Source: Talpa occidentalis (Eukaryota > Chordata > Mammalia > Eulipotyphla > Talpidae). Taken from it: a DNA stretch of 64,000 nucleotides. A program made the translations under genes and the position numbers. Below the pieces are notes generated by a model, which searched no databases, was not told the DNA's origin, and was given only the letters and a program-made list of their open reading frames with translations. This document shows, in pieces, positions 24,801 to 36,800 of the stretch; position 1 is the stretch's first letter, and every line of letters starts with the position of its first letter. The stretch is from the NCBI RefSeq assembly GCF_014898055.3, contig NW_023601322.1:66678740-66742739 (forward strand). The letters run 5' to 3'.

Positions 24801-27800
24801 GAAATGCCTAAACTGGGGGCTGGGGGTTGTTTATGGTGATCGAGGGCTCTCAGGTTGGGCCTTGGGGGTGACAGAGGTCCTTTCCCCTCCTTGCAGGCAC
24901 TGTGTGCAGCTGTAGCTGGTCCCAACCTGCTAAAGAACATGACCCAGATCCTGCATGTTGAGGCCTCTGAGGGTGAGGAGCCCTGGTCCCCCTCAACCTT
25001 CGATGGTACCTGCCCTGGTCTCCTGCCCCCAGGTAACGACCACAAGTGCCTCCTCTCTTCCACACCCAGCAAGAATTCTCAGCCCTCACCCAGCGCATCA
25101 GAACAGCCCAACCTGGGCAGTTTCCCAACCCTCTAGGTCCTCCAGAGCACATTTTCTGATATCATATAATGACCCAAGTGCCTATTGTATGGGGTAGATG
25201 TAGATGTTGGAACTGGTCTACCCCCGACAGGGTTAACCCACAGGCCAGGTCTCATCACTGTGGGGGCAGTCTGCTCACAGAAATGATCATCTCAAAGAGG
25301 CTGGTCTCCAGTGGTCAAAGGGTCCACGACACAGGGGCCAGAGCTCACTGACTGGCTGGCAGGCTGGTGGGGAGAGTCAGTGGGCAAGGTCTGGGTTAGA
25401 TACTTTTTTATCCCCTGTCACCCTCTTTTCTAACCTAGGGAGTGATGGGTCCAGCTCCCCGGGTTCTACTGGTCATGCTGCCAGTGGAGTTGGGTCCCAC
25501 TGTCTTCCTTGGGTGATCCCTCCCTGCAAGAGGGTTAGGCCATCTCATTGCACTGGCCTGGACTGACCTCTTCTTCCCCTTACAGACCCCTCCCCTGGCG
25601 TGTACAATGAGGTGGTGGTACCTGCCATTTATAGCAGTTTTCTCTACTGTGGTCCCATCAGCAACAAAGCTGGACCCCCGCCCCCTCGCAGGGGCCGGGA
25701 TGGTAAGAAATGGGAGGAGATGGAGGCAAGAACTGGGGTGGGCCAGAGTATATTGCAGAGGGACATGGTGAGACAGTTGGGGTGGGAAAGTGGGACAGGG
25801 GGCAAGAGGTACCCCGCTAGGCTGCAGGACTGAGTGAAAGTGAGGGCCTATGCTTTGAAGTCAGACTATTGGGCTCAAATCCTGGCTCTGCTACTTCCTA
25901 TCCACGTGACTTGGACAAATTATTCAAACTCTTAGTCTCAGTTTCCCCATCTGCAGAGCAGGATGGAATCCGCCTCACAGGGCTGGTGTAAGGATTCTGT
26001 CAGATCGTATATAGGCAGAGGACTTGGCATAGAATATCTGGTAAGGGGTTTCTGACAGTGGGGGTAGAGATCTGCCTGCTGACTGTCAGTCTCCCCTCAG
26101 CTCCCCCCCGACTATGGTGCGTGCTGGGTGCAGCTCTGGAAATGTTTGTGTCAGAAAGCAGCCCTGAGCCCCTCAGTCTCATCCAACCCCAGGATGTTGT
26201 ATGTTTGGGTGTGAGCCCTCCACCCACTGACCCTGGTGACCTTGACAGGTAACAGCCCCCTCAGACTCACTGAGCTCCCCCTTTCCCTTCCTGACCCCAA
26301 GACTGCCATCCCCTTATTGACTCCCTTTCTCTTCCCTGACTTCACCTTCTCTCAAGGTTCCCCTTTTCCTTTGAGCTTATTCTCACGGGGGGGAGGATTC
26401 AGCATTTTGGCACAGATGGAGCTGACAGTCTGGAGGCCTGGACCAGCGCCGTGGGCAAGGTGAGATAGCCAAGACCCTCCCCCGACAATAGCTTATGCTT
26501 TCCCAGTCTCCACCTGCCTCCAGCCTGTCCCCGAAACCTCCCACGAACAACAAAGGTCGACCGAGCACTTATCCTGTGCCAGGCTCTGTGCTAAGCATTG
26601 CCCAATTAATGTCTCATTTACTTCTCACAACAACCCTGAGAGGACAGGGTTATTCATATTTTACACATAAAGAAACTGAGTCCAGAGATTATGAAGTCAC
26701 TTGGCCAAGGTCACAAAGCTAGGAGGAAGCAAAGCATGGGACTAAATTGAGGTGTCTGTCAAAACTCAAGGCTCAAACCTCTCTGTTCTGGCCTCTTCCG
26801 ATAGAGGAGTTATCACTAATACCCCCTCTTCCCTAGCTCTCCCACATTCTCCAGGTGCAGAGGCAAAGCTGCTTTCATATGTCCTCACTTCTCCATCCCC
26901 AGCAAGCCAGTCTCCATGCTGCACCCTCTTCCTGGAATTCAAAGTTTAGGCCTTCGAGTCAGACATCCTGGGGTTTGAGTCCTCCAAACTCTCAGCCTTG
27001 TGAACTTTTCAACACGGATAGAGTGGGTGTAAAAAGACCCACCCCACAGGTCTGAGGTTGAAGTGACAAGTGAGCCCCACCCTGCCTTGCACACAGCAAG
27101 CCTTTCATCTGTGGGTGTTGAAATTGTAATGGTGATAATGATGACAGTCCTCCCATCCTGCAGCAGCTTTTCCCTCAACCTGCTCCCCCTTCAACTCCTC
27201 ACCCTGGCACCCTGCTGACAGCTTCTTAGAAAGCTGTGCAGCGGGCAGCCAACAACAGTTCCTCCTTAACCCCTTGCGGCTGCCCTCCTATGCCTGACTC
27301 TTGAGCTACTGTGCTGTGAATGGCCAGTGACTTCTAGTTGCCAAGTTCAAGGGCTATATTCTGGCCTTACCAGGTCTTTCTGGAGCATCTGACAGTCCTC
27401 TGTAGGAAATGCCCAGCTGCTGTGCCTCTGACTCCACTCTTCTGGTTCTCCCATAACTCTTCACACCAAGAAATTGTCTCCATATTCTTTGAGGGCTCTG
27501 TATAGCCCTCCCAGTTTGGCCCAAGTCCCCTCTTACTATTGCCTACACTTTCTAAAAATGCAGCCCATCCTTTAAGTTGATGCTGTCTGAGGAGCTGCAG
27601 ACAATGACAGTACACTGGCTCTGGGGACTGTTTGTTATGAGCCCTGATGGGATAAGTACAGAACTTGAGAATCAGCATTTAGAATCTTTCATAGCAGCTT
27701 GACAGAGTGATCTTATGTGTGGAATCTAATTATAGAAATCGGGGGCTGATATTTAGTATGTCTGTCTGTGTTTCATTTCACTTTTCCAGTAATTCTTGGT

Positions 27801-30800
27801 GTAGAAGAACTGGGGTATAAGTCAGAGATGTGGGGGGTAAGAGGATTCACCAGAGTGGGAGAACAGATCTACTGAAATACACTGCTGAGGGGAGCAGCGG
27901 GCGAGACAGGAGAGGTCTGCTATGCCATATGTGGGTTCGATCCCTGGCCGGGAATTGAACTCAGGTCACGGTAGTGATAGCGCTGAGACTTAACCCCTAG
28001 GCCACCAGAGAGGTCGCTGTTTTTGATTTTTATCAAAGTGTTGGTTGGTGACAGACTGGAAAAATTATGTGAGAAGCATTGTTTGAGGTCCCCCTTGAAT
28101 ACTCCTTTCTCCATGAAGGCTCTCCCCAGACCCTGGGGTGGTGGAATTTCCCAGAGTATCGCGGCTTGAAGATATAGTTGAAGACGACTGCATTTTTAAC
28201 TAAGGGCCGAGGCTGCCACACAGGGGTTTTCTCTGTTGGCTAGAACAAACCAAATTGAATTGAATTCTTCCCTGTTTTTTCCCATCCATCTCTCACCTCT
28301 GCCTTGAATAATTCCTCTGCTCTCTCCCCACCCGTTTTCATTCTGCTCTCTCTCTTGCTTTGTCTTTCCTTATTGCCTTTCACTATTTCTCTCTCCCACC
28401 TCTTGTCTCACTCCCTATTCTCTCTCCTTAATGTCCTCCTGCCTCCGCAGTGGTTCTCTCCGCTGAGCTGTCACCAGCTGTTGGGCCCTGGGCTGCTGCG
28501 GCTGGGCCGCCTGTGGCTGCGGTCCCCTTCCCACACAGCCCTGGCCTCTGGCCTTTGGCTGTCAGGGTTCGGCCTTCTTCGTGGTGACCACCTCTTCCTG
28601 TGTCCAGCGCCGGGCCCTGGCCCCCCAGCCCCCGAGGACATGGTGCATCTGCGGCGGCTACAGGAGATCAGTGAGCAGGGGTGGGGACAGGGATGAAAAG
28701 TAGCCATGGTGGGTAGTAAACTGTTTTCTATTTTGGGGTCCCTATGGAAAAAAGCAGACCATGGCAGATTTAAGTTCAAGTTCTGGAATCAAGCTGTCAT
28801 GATTTAGACCCCCACCTCTATCAATTCCTCACTCTGTGTCTGTGGAAGTTACTTATCTTCTCTGTGCTTTTGTTTCCTAGTCTTTGCAGTGGGCACAATA
28901 ATAAAGTGGTAGTTTCAAATAAGGCGATGCATGTAAAACACCTCTCACAGATCCTGTCAACTGGATCTTATCAGTGTTCAACAAATGTTGTATGTTATAC
29001 GTGTTATCATTATCATCATTTGGAGTCACTTGCTGATTGGGGACTGGGAGAGGGGACTGAGTATTCTCACTTCCTCCTAAAAGAAGAACTGTGTGGGATG
29101 TTTTAGGGCTTTGAAGACAAGAGATCTGAGTTCAAGCTCAGTTCTGTTATTTTATAAGTAATCTGAGGCAAGTGACTTATTGTGAGCTTTAGTGTGTCAC
29201 TTGTAAAATGGGTAGTATTATACAACTCATGGGATTTAATGTAGCATTGTTTTAAGGCTCCTAGTCTGGCACTTACGTACCATTAAATACTTAATAACTG
29301 TTAGTCTCTAGGGTGAAAACATTAATGATAATGCTCAGTGGTTCTCTTCCCAGGTGTTGTCTCTGCTGCTGACACCCCAGACAAGAAGGAACATTTGGTT
29401 CTAGTAGAGACAGGAAGGTAAGTGTTGCCCCTATCCTTGACCCTGTGCCCTTCCTTCTAGGGCTCAGCCCATACCTTCTTCCACCCTGGTCTGCTGGACT
29501 TCTGCCCACTTCCTCAAAGTTGCTTCCCTAGTTCAGGGGCCCTCTCTGGGTTGGGTATTGCTGCCCCCTGCTGGTGGCTCTGGAAGTCAGGTGCTTGTGC
29601 TCCTGAGCCTCTAAATCGGAGGGCCCTTTGGGGTTGGCTCTAACTCAGGCTTCTCGGGTCTCAGGACCCTGTATCTGCAGGGGGAGGGCCGGCTGGACTT
29701 CTCAGCATGGAACGCAGCCATTGGGGGTGCTGCTGGCGGGGGCGGCACAGGGCTGCAGGAGCAGCAGATGAGCAGGGGTGACATCCCCATCATTGTGGAC
29801 GCCTGCATCAGTTTTGTCACTCAACATGGTGAGTGGGAACTAGCCGACACTGAGCCAGTGGGGGCATGGGGAACACAGCTTTGGCATGGCGGGTGATTTG
29901 AACTCAAGAGCTTTGCCTGTAGAGCCTGCAGCCTGACTGCAACCAGCAGTGTGACCCTTGGCAGGCTGCTTTGCCTTTCTGAGCCTCAGTCCCTCATCTG
30001 TAAAACAGGGCTACTAACAGTCCTCATCTTCCAGGATAGTTGTGATAGGAGGAAAGCACAGGTATAGTGTTAGTGCAGGACTTACCGGTGGTTTCCTGAG
30101 GTAGCTGTTACTGGGGAATGGGCATGGAGGAAGAGAGGCACTGAGATGACTGGAGATGTAGAGCCGCAGAGAACAAGGAAGGGACAGCTACAAGGGGAGG
30201 GCCATGCTGTGCAGAAAAGCCTTCAAGGCTGGAGCAGAATTATTCTGTGTGGGATATCTTCTAGGCACAAAGGGTCTGCTATGCAAGTGGTTCCCAGAAT
30301 TTGTAAGTTTGTGGCTTCTACTTTAATTTCCAGCCCAAATATAAATTGAATCTATCTTTCTGGTGAATCCCCTTTAGAAGGCTGGATTCTTGAGAAGGAA
30401 AATTCACAGAAATTTGTGAGGGCAGTAAAGGGGGGCGGGTGAACCTACAAATAGACAAAGGATAGCCAGTGGCTAATGATACTCTCCAGCAGTGACATCC
30501 CCACTCACTAGCCCCCCACCCTCTTCTCAGCTCTCTGTGTTCAAAGGAGGAATTAAGTCAGAGGCTCAGGGAAAAGCCCTGGAGAAAGAGAGGGTAGTTA
30601 CACCCACCCCTCCACTTGATAGGTATTTACTGAGCTGCTCCGTGTGCCAGACACTGGGGAGTCAACAGTGAGAACACTAGGACCAGGGGAGGGTCTATGA
30701 AGGTCAGAGACTAGGCGGAGAAGTGGGTAATAAAAAAGCAAATACAGGCTATTCTCACCATTCGCTACAGTTATCTTCTGTAAAGTCACTGCATTACTGA

Positions 30801-33800
30801 CTTTAATGGTCACCAAGTGACTGCCCCAGTGGAAAAACAGGGCTAGGTTCTGGGAACCTCTGGTCACATTTTCGTCAACCGAGCAATACCTAACCTTGTA
30901 TATATGTGTTTCTGTTTAAAGGCACCTTATTAAATATATACTGTTGATTTGTTGACACAACTCACAGCTGACGGCACCACAACTCACGCGTGTACAAAGC
31001 TTGTGTAACATGTATTTTCTCCATAAGGCACAGCATGACCTCCCTGTTCCTAGGAACAGCAGACAGCATTTCACACTGTCACCAACAAAAAGCATAAAAA
31101 TGCAAAAAACAAAACCATGTCTCTAAATATACCACAAAAATGACACTTGTTTACAGCAGGACACCTTAGCTGGAAATGTGTATAATAGACAGCTCAAATT
31201 TTTCTCCACTCTGCTCATGTTCATAAGTGACAGCAATAGTGCTACGAGTATTGGTTTAGGGATTAGAAATGAATTTTAGCAAGCATACAGTTTCACAAAT
31301 ACTGAACGTGCAAACTAGAAGGTTTGACTTGGGTCGACCGCCTATCCTTGGGAGATATGTCTAAAACTGAAGATAGTACTGAACCATATATAGGCTGTTT
31401 TTTTCCTGTACATATATACCTATGATAAAGTTTAATTTATAAAGTAGATATTAGAGAAGAGATTAGTGACAGCTAATAAAAAATAAAATTATAAAAATAC
31501 ACTGTAATAAAGGCTATGTAAATGTGGTCTCTCTCAAAACATCTTGTTGTATAGAATATTTTCCTATTGCAGTTTATTGGGAATAACTGAAACCACAGAA
31601 AGTAAAACCACAGATAAGGGGGACTGCTATACCGTGATTTTAGGGAGTGCTATTTAAATATAAAAGTAGTGAGGACATAGAGTGATGAGGCTGCTGTAAG
31701 TGACAGTGTGGTTAAGAAAGGATTTTCTAAAGAACTCAGAAACCTGAGGAGGCCCCACCCCCTACCCCAAATAGTCACATAGCATATAGTGGGCTCACAG
31801 ATGAGTGCTGGATGGGTGGTGGTGGTTCTTTGGGGAGTGGTGAGCAGAGATGCTGCCTGTTCACAGGGCTCCGGCTAGAGGGCGTATATCGGAAAGGAGG
31901 TGCCCGTGCCCGCAGTCTGAGACTCCTGGCAGAGTTCCGGCGGGATGCCAGATCAGTGAAGCTCCGACCAGGGGAGCACTTTGTGGAAGATGTCACCGAC
32001 ACACTCAAACGCTTCTTTCGAGAACTGGATGACCCCGTGACCTCTGCACGGTTGCTGCCTCGCTGGAGGGAGGCTGCCGGTACTCCCCAGATCTCTAAGA
32101 GCTCCTCACAGGCAACTGAGGCCCAACCAGGAACTCCATCCACCCCACCAGAATCCACGAGGGGCTCTTGTGGGATTGCGAAGCCCCTCTCCCTCCACTG
32201 CCTAGGGGATCACTGGAGGATCACCCAGGGCTGAGTGGGAAAGGGAGCAGAGACACATCTACCCTGGGTTTGTTTCTCTTAGAATCCTTGCACTTTCCCT
32301 TCTCTGATCTTTTCTAACTCTTTCCCTTTGTATTTCCAGAGCTGCCCCAGAAGAATCAGCGCTTGGAGAAATACAAAGAAGTAATTAGCTGCCTTCCTCG
32401 GGTCAACCGCCGCACACTGGCCACCCTCATTGGGCATCTCTACCGGTGAGTATGACCAGATGCCCTGCAGGCTCCTCACTCACCCTCTGGCCCCTCCTGC
32501 AGCCCCTGCTTACAGTCCATTCAGTGTGCAGTTACTAAATGAAGGTGTTAAAGTGTAAAGGTTCAGAGCATGGATTTTGGGGTCAGACAGAAAAATCTAG
32601 GCCTTAATCTGGCCCCACCATTCTAGCGTATGACTTTGAACAAGTTATTTGCTCTTGCTGAGTCAGTTTTCTCATCTGTAAAAGGAAGATGAGGTGATGG
32701 ACAGCATCTAACTTATAGGTTCTATTAGAGTAAGGTGAGATAATCCTTGTAAAATTCTTATTGTAGAACCTGGCATGCATGTGGTAAGCATTCAGAAATG
32801 GTAAGCCATCATTTTATTATTCTATGCTAGGCAAAGGGTTAGATGTAGGAGACACAAAGAGGAGTAAGATGCAGATCCCCTTTACTGTTTAGGAAGAGTC
32901 TTTAGGTGACTCTAGGTGAACACTGGCTATGTTGTACTGATCACATTCTATCACAGGGACTGCCAACTGTGGCCTGTGGGCCCAATCCAGCCCATGCCTG
33001 TTTTTATCAATAAAATTTTGTACAAAAAGTATAAAGTCACACCCATTCACTTTTACATTTTCAGTTGTTCCTTAAACCCTAAAATAGCAGATACTGTATG
33101 GCCTGTAAGCCTAAATTATTATCTGTTCCTTTACATAAAAGGTTTTCTGACTCCCTACTATATTTATCATCACCCATCCCTTATCTATCTCTCCCCAAGT
33201 CTGGGAGTTCCTGGAGGCCAGTATCATGCCGTACTTACTGCTATATCCCAAGTGCATAGCCCAGGCCTGGCACACAGTATTCGTTAAGTGAATGAATGAG
33301 CACAAGCTGCATTCCTCATGACCTTCACACCCCTCTGCAGGGTGCAAAAGTGTGCGGCTCTAAACCAGATGTGCACAAGGAACCTGGCCCTGCTATTTGC
33401 ACCCAGCGTGTTCCAGACAGACGGGCGGGGGGAGCACGAGGTGCGGGTGCTGCAGGAGCTCATCGATGGCTACATCTGTGTCTTTGACGTAAGCATTCCT
33501 GACCCCTGATCCACAATCCCTCTTCCTGGACTCTGGACACTGGTCACCCAACAAACACCCAGTCCAATCCTCTGAAGGCCCCCTGCATCAGGACCCATGT
33601 TTCCTATAACCTAGCTCCTAAAATCCTTTCCCCACTGGTTCTTAGCTCTTCTGACCTCTGACCCTTTCAAACAGGTCATCTGGTCTTCTCTCCTGCTTTC
33701 TTCCTGTCTCAGCACCCACTCCTCACCCCACCACACCCAACACTCTCCTTTTGACTCTTCCACAGATCGACTCTGACCAGGTAGCTCAGATTGACTTGGA

Positions 33801-36800
33801 GGTCAGTCTTATCACCACCTGGAAGGATGTGCAGGTAATGTGTCCTGACTTTAGCCTCCTGAGTGGGCCAGAAGGGGGACATCAAGACCAGAAGCTGACC
33901 TGCTTCTGGAAACTGGCCCTCAGCTCTCTGGGACACAGGGGAAACACAAAAAAAGGGAGTTCTAACTTAGAAGAAAGAGGTTTAGTTTAGGATTTGTCCC
34001 ATTCTTTCCAACATGAGGATTCTTCATTATAAAATGGTGGTAGAAGCACTATAGACATACAGAAATCCAAGGAATAGTTTGGTTAAACAATGAGGTAAGG
34101 ATAATATTAAGTACAGTAGCAAACAGCTAGGGACCTGTCATATTCCAAGTACCTATAATCTCATTTTAGCATCACACAACTCCAAGAAGTGTGTGGTTTC
34201 ATTTTTTTTCCAATATAGAAGCTGAGGTCAAAGGGTCACATATTCAAGGTTATACTATTGTGAGTAGCAGAGTTAAAACACCAGAAGTATGAGTCCAGAA
34301 CTGTCTTTCCAAGCACAATGCTACACACCTGGGAAGCATCTACGTAGCTTGAAGCTGCAGTCCCACCAGTCCTGGGGTTCTCTCTTTTGAGGTCCTTAGT
34401 GATGCTGGGGGTGAGGGTTGGGAGGAGACTTTAGTGGGAGCATTCATAAGGCAACGTGAGGAATCCACTGACCTTGACTCTTTGCATCCTTTGTGTCCTC
34501 CTGACTTCCTTACCCCTCCCCTCAGCTGTCCCAGGCTGGAGACCTTATCATGGAGGTTTATATAGAGCGGCAGCTCCCAGACAACTGTGTCACCCTGAAG
34601 GTCAGTCCTGAGGGGACAGGAAGGGACAGGAGAGCATGGTGGGAGTAGGGACAATGATCTGATTGGCACAGATCCACTGCTCTTGCCTTGACTTCAGGTG
34701 TCCCCAACACTGACTGCTGAAGAGCTGACTAACCAGGTATTGGAGATGAGGGGCACAGCTGCTGGAACAGACTTGTGGGTGACTTTTGAGATTAGAGAGC
34801 ATGGGGAGCTTGGTGAGTAAGCCTGTGTGTGTCCCTGTGCACATAAGGGGGAGTCAAAGGCATTAATGACTTCTGTGTTATCAAATACAGGGATGGACAC
34901 TCTGTCCTCGTGATGCGAGTGGGCATGCTACTCAGTTGACCATTCTGTCTTTCTAAATACTCTCTTCTCTCTCAATTTCTACATATCCCACAAACCCTTG
35001 GTTCTCCAAGAAGGCTTTTCTTTCTCCTTTGTCCCGACTCAGAGCTCAATCCAGGACCCTTTTCCTTTTACTTTCTACATTTCTCCTTGTATGAGCTCAT
35101 CTATTCATGGCTTTAAATGTCATTAATAAGCTGGCACCCCAATGTTTACCTCTGACTTAGACCTCTCTTCTGAGCTCCAGACTTGCATATCTACTTGATA
35201 CCTCTATTTAAATGTCTCATAAAGAATTTCAAATTTTATTTTTTTAGAGTTTTCATATTGTTTTTTTATTTATATATATTTTACATCTTTGTTCATTTTT
35301 AAACAATTTTTGCTTTCCCCCCCACCCCAGGTATAGTCCCCATAGAATTCCCTTCACCAATGCACCCGTGCACCATCACCGCAGTCCCCTGTGCTCCTCC
35401 CTCCCTCCCTCTGATCCCTCTCCCTCCTCCTCCCTTGCAGGATGTCTCTGGTTTATAATTGTTTGTTTTTGTTTTGTTGTGTTTTGTATTGTTATCATTT
35501 TCCCCCTGATGTCTTATGTGTTTGCCCTATATTCTTCCTGTAAGTGAAACCAACCGATATTTTTCTTGTTCCTTCTGACTTACTTCACTGAGCATAATTC
35601 CTTCTAGCTCCATCCATCCATGTTGCTGCAAAGTGCCCAGAAATAGATGACTGGATCAAGAAGATGTGGTATACATACACAATGAAATACTATTCAGCAA
35701 TCAAAAAAGAGTTTTCATATTCTTTATGTAAAAATCTAGCTGTGGTTCTCTCTGGTGGCGCAAGGGGTTAAGCACCGCACTATGAAGCAACCCACAGCCT
35801 CTGCAGCACAAGTTCAATCCCCAGCCAGCCAGGGAGCAACCCACATGGCGCATCAGACCTCTCATGACTTGCCTGCTGCTCCCCTCAGCAGTGTATTTCA
35901 GTCAGTCTGCTGAGGAATTTCAAATTTTAAATGTCTAAGACCAAACTCAATTACTCAATTCCCAGCCCCTCCACTAACAAAAGGCCCAGGTCATTTCCTA
36001 GTTTTTCCTAATTTAGTCAGTGGCACCACCATCACCCAGATATCAAGGCCAGAAACTTGGAAGTCCTCCAGAGCTGCTCTCTTTCCTTCCTCTTCTTACC
36101 TAACCTAAGCAACTTGTCCTGTTGCCTCTATTTGAATCTATCAGTTCTCACCGTCTCTACTATTACCAGCACCCTAAAATCGCCATAATCTTTCTGCTCT
36201 CTAACATTTGCCACAAAAATGTACACCTCAGAAAATGAAGAGTTGCCTCCCTCCAATCTACTGTCTATCCAGCAGCCAAATAAGCATTTCAAACATAAAT
36301 CAGGTCACGCCATTCACATGATTAAAACCTCCCAACACGGCCTTTCTGGTAGCCTACGGGTTAAGTATTAGCCCTATCACCACTATGGCGTGAGTTCGAT
36401 CCCCAGCCAGGGAGTTGACCCACATTTGGCGCAGCAGACCTCTCCTGTCTCACCAGCTGCTCCCCTCAGCAGTGGATTTCAGTAAATTTACCTGCTCTGC
36501 CCCACACTGTGTCCCTGGTGAATTCTCTCATCCTCCCCACTACCCGGCACCTCTGGCCTACACCCCAGTTCTTCTACACAAAAATAAATAAAATCTTCAA
36601 AAAAACAAAATCCTCCCAACAACTTCCCATTAAACTTAAAATTTAAATTACATATTTTGGCCCACAAGACCCTGAAGGTCTGGCCCTTGCTTATTTCTCA
36701 GACTGCGCCACAATTCACTCCCTTTTCTCCTCGTTCCAGCCACATTGGCTGTGCCATTCCTCAAACATCTTTTGTTCCATTCCTCAAACATAAACTCAGG

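Larger units (their letters stand above)
25586..29828 (+). other. ARAP3: ARAP3 exons for PH3 and PH4
   Basis: Exons 25586-25702, 26101-26248 and 26357-26459 encode PH3 (LWCVLGAALEMF .. DSLEAWTSAVGK). Exons 28451-28670, 29354-29417 and the first part of 29665-29828 encode PH4 (GLLRLGRLWLRSP .. LVLVETGRTLYLQG). The exon ending at 26248 places Leu-Asp before RFPF. I cannot tell whether this differs from other mammals. Confidence 0.88.
29665..33834 (+). other. ARAP3: ARAP3 exons for the Rho-GAP domain
   Basis: Exons 29665-29828, 31867-32079, 32340-32445, 33341-33488 and 33766-33834. The arginine finger is in LEGVYRKGG (Arg about 943), the second conserved contact region in DTLKRFFRELDDPV, and the conserved Asn in RNLALLFAPSVF. 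All are intact, so RhoA-directed GAP activity is expected. Confidence 0.92.
35224..35930 (-). mobile_element. Composite retro-insert with outer 15-bp target-site duplication
   Basis: GAATTTCAAATTTTA occurs at 35224-35238 and again at about 35916-35930. The left copy is followed by a T-run (35239-35245), as expected for a minus-strand insert ending in poly(A). Between the copies lie a type B SINE cut off abruptly at the right repeat, a short unique tract and a nested L1. I read it as one minus-strand insertion of an RNA carrying the SINE in antisense, later hit by the L1. Confidence 0.55.
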
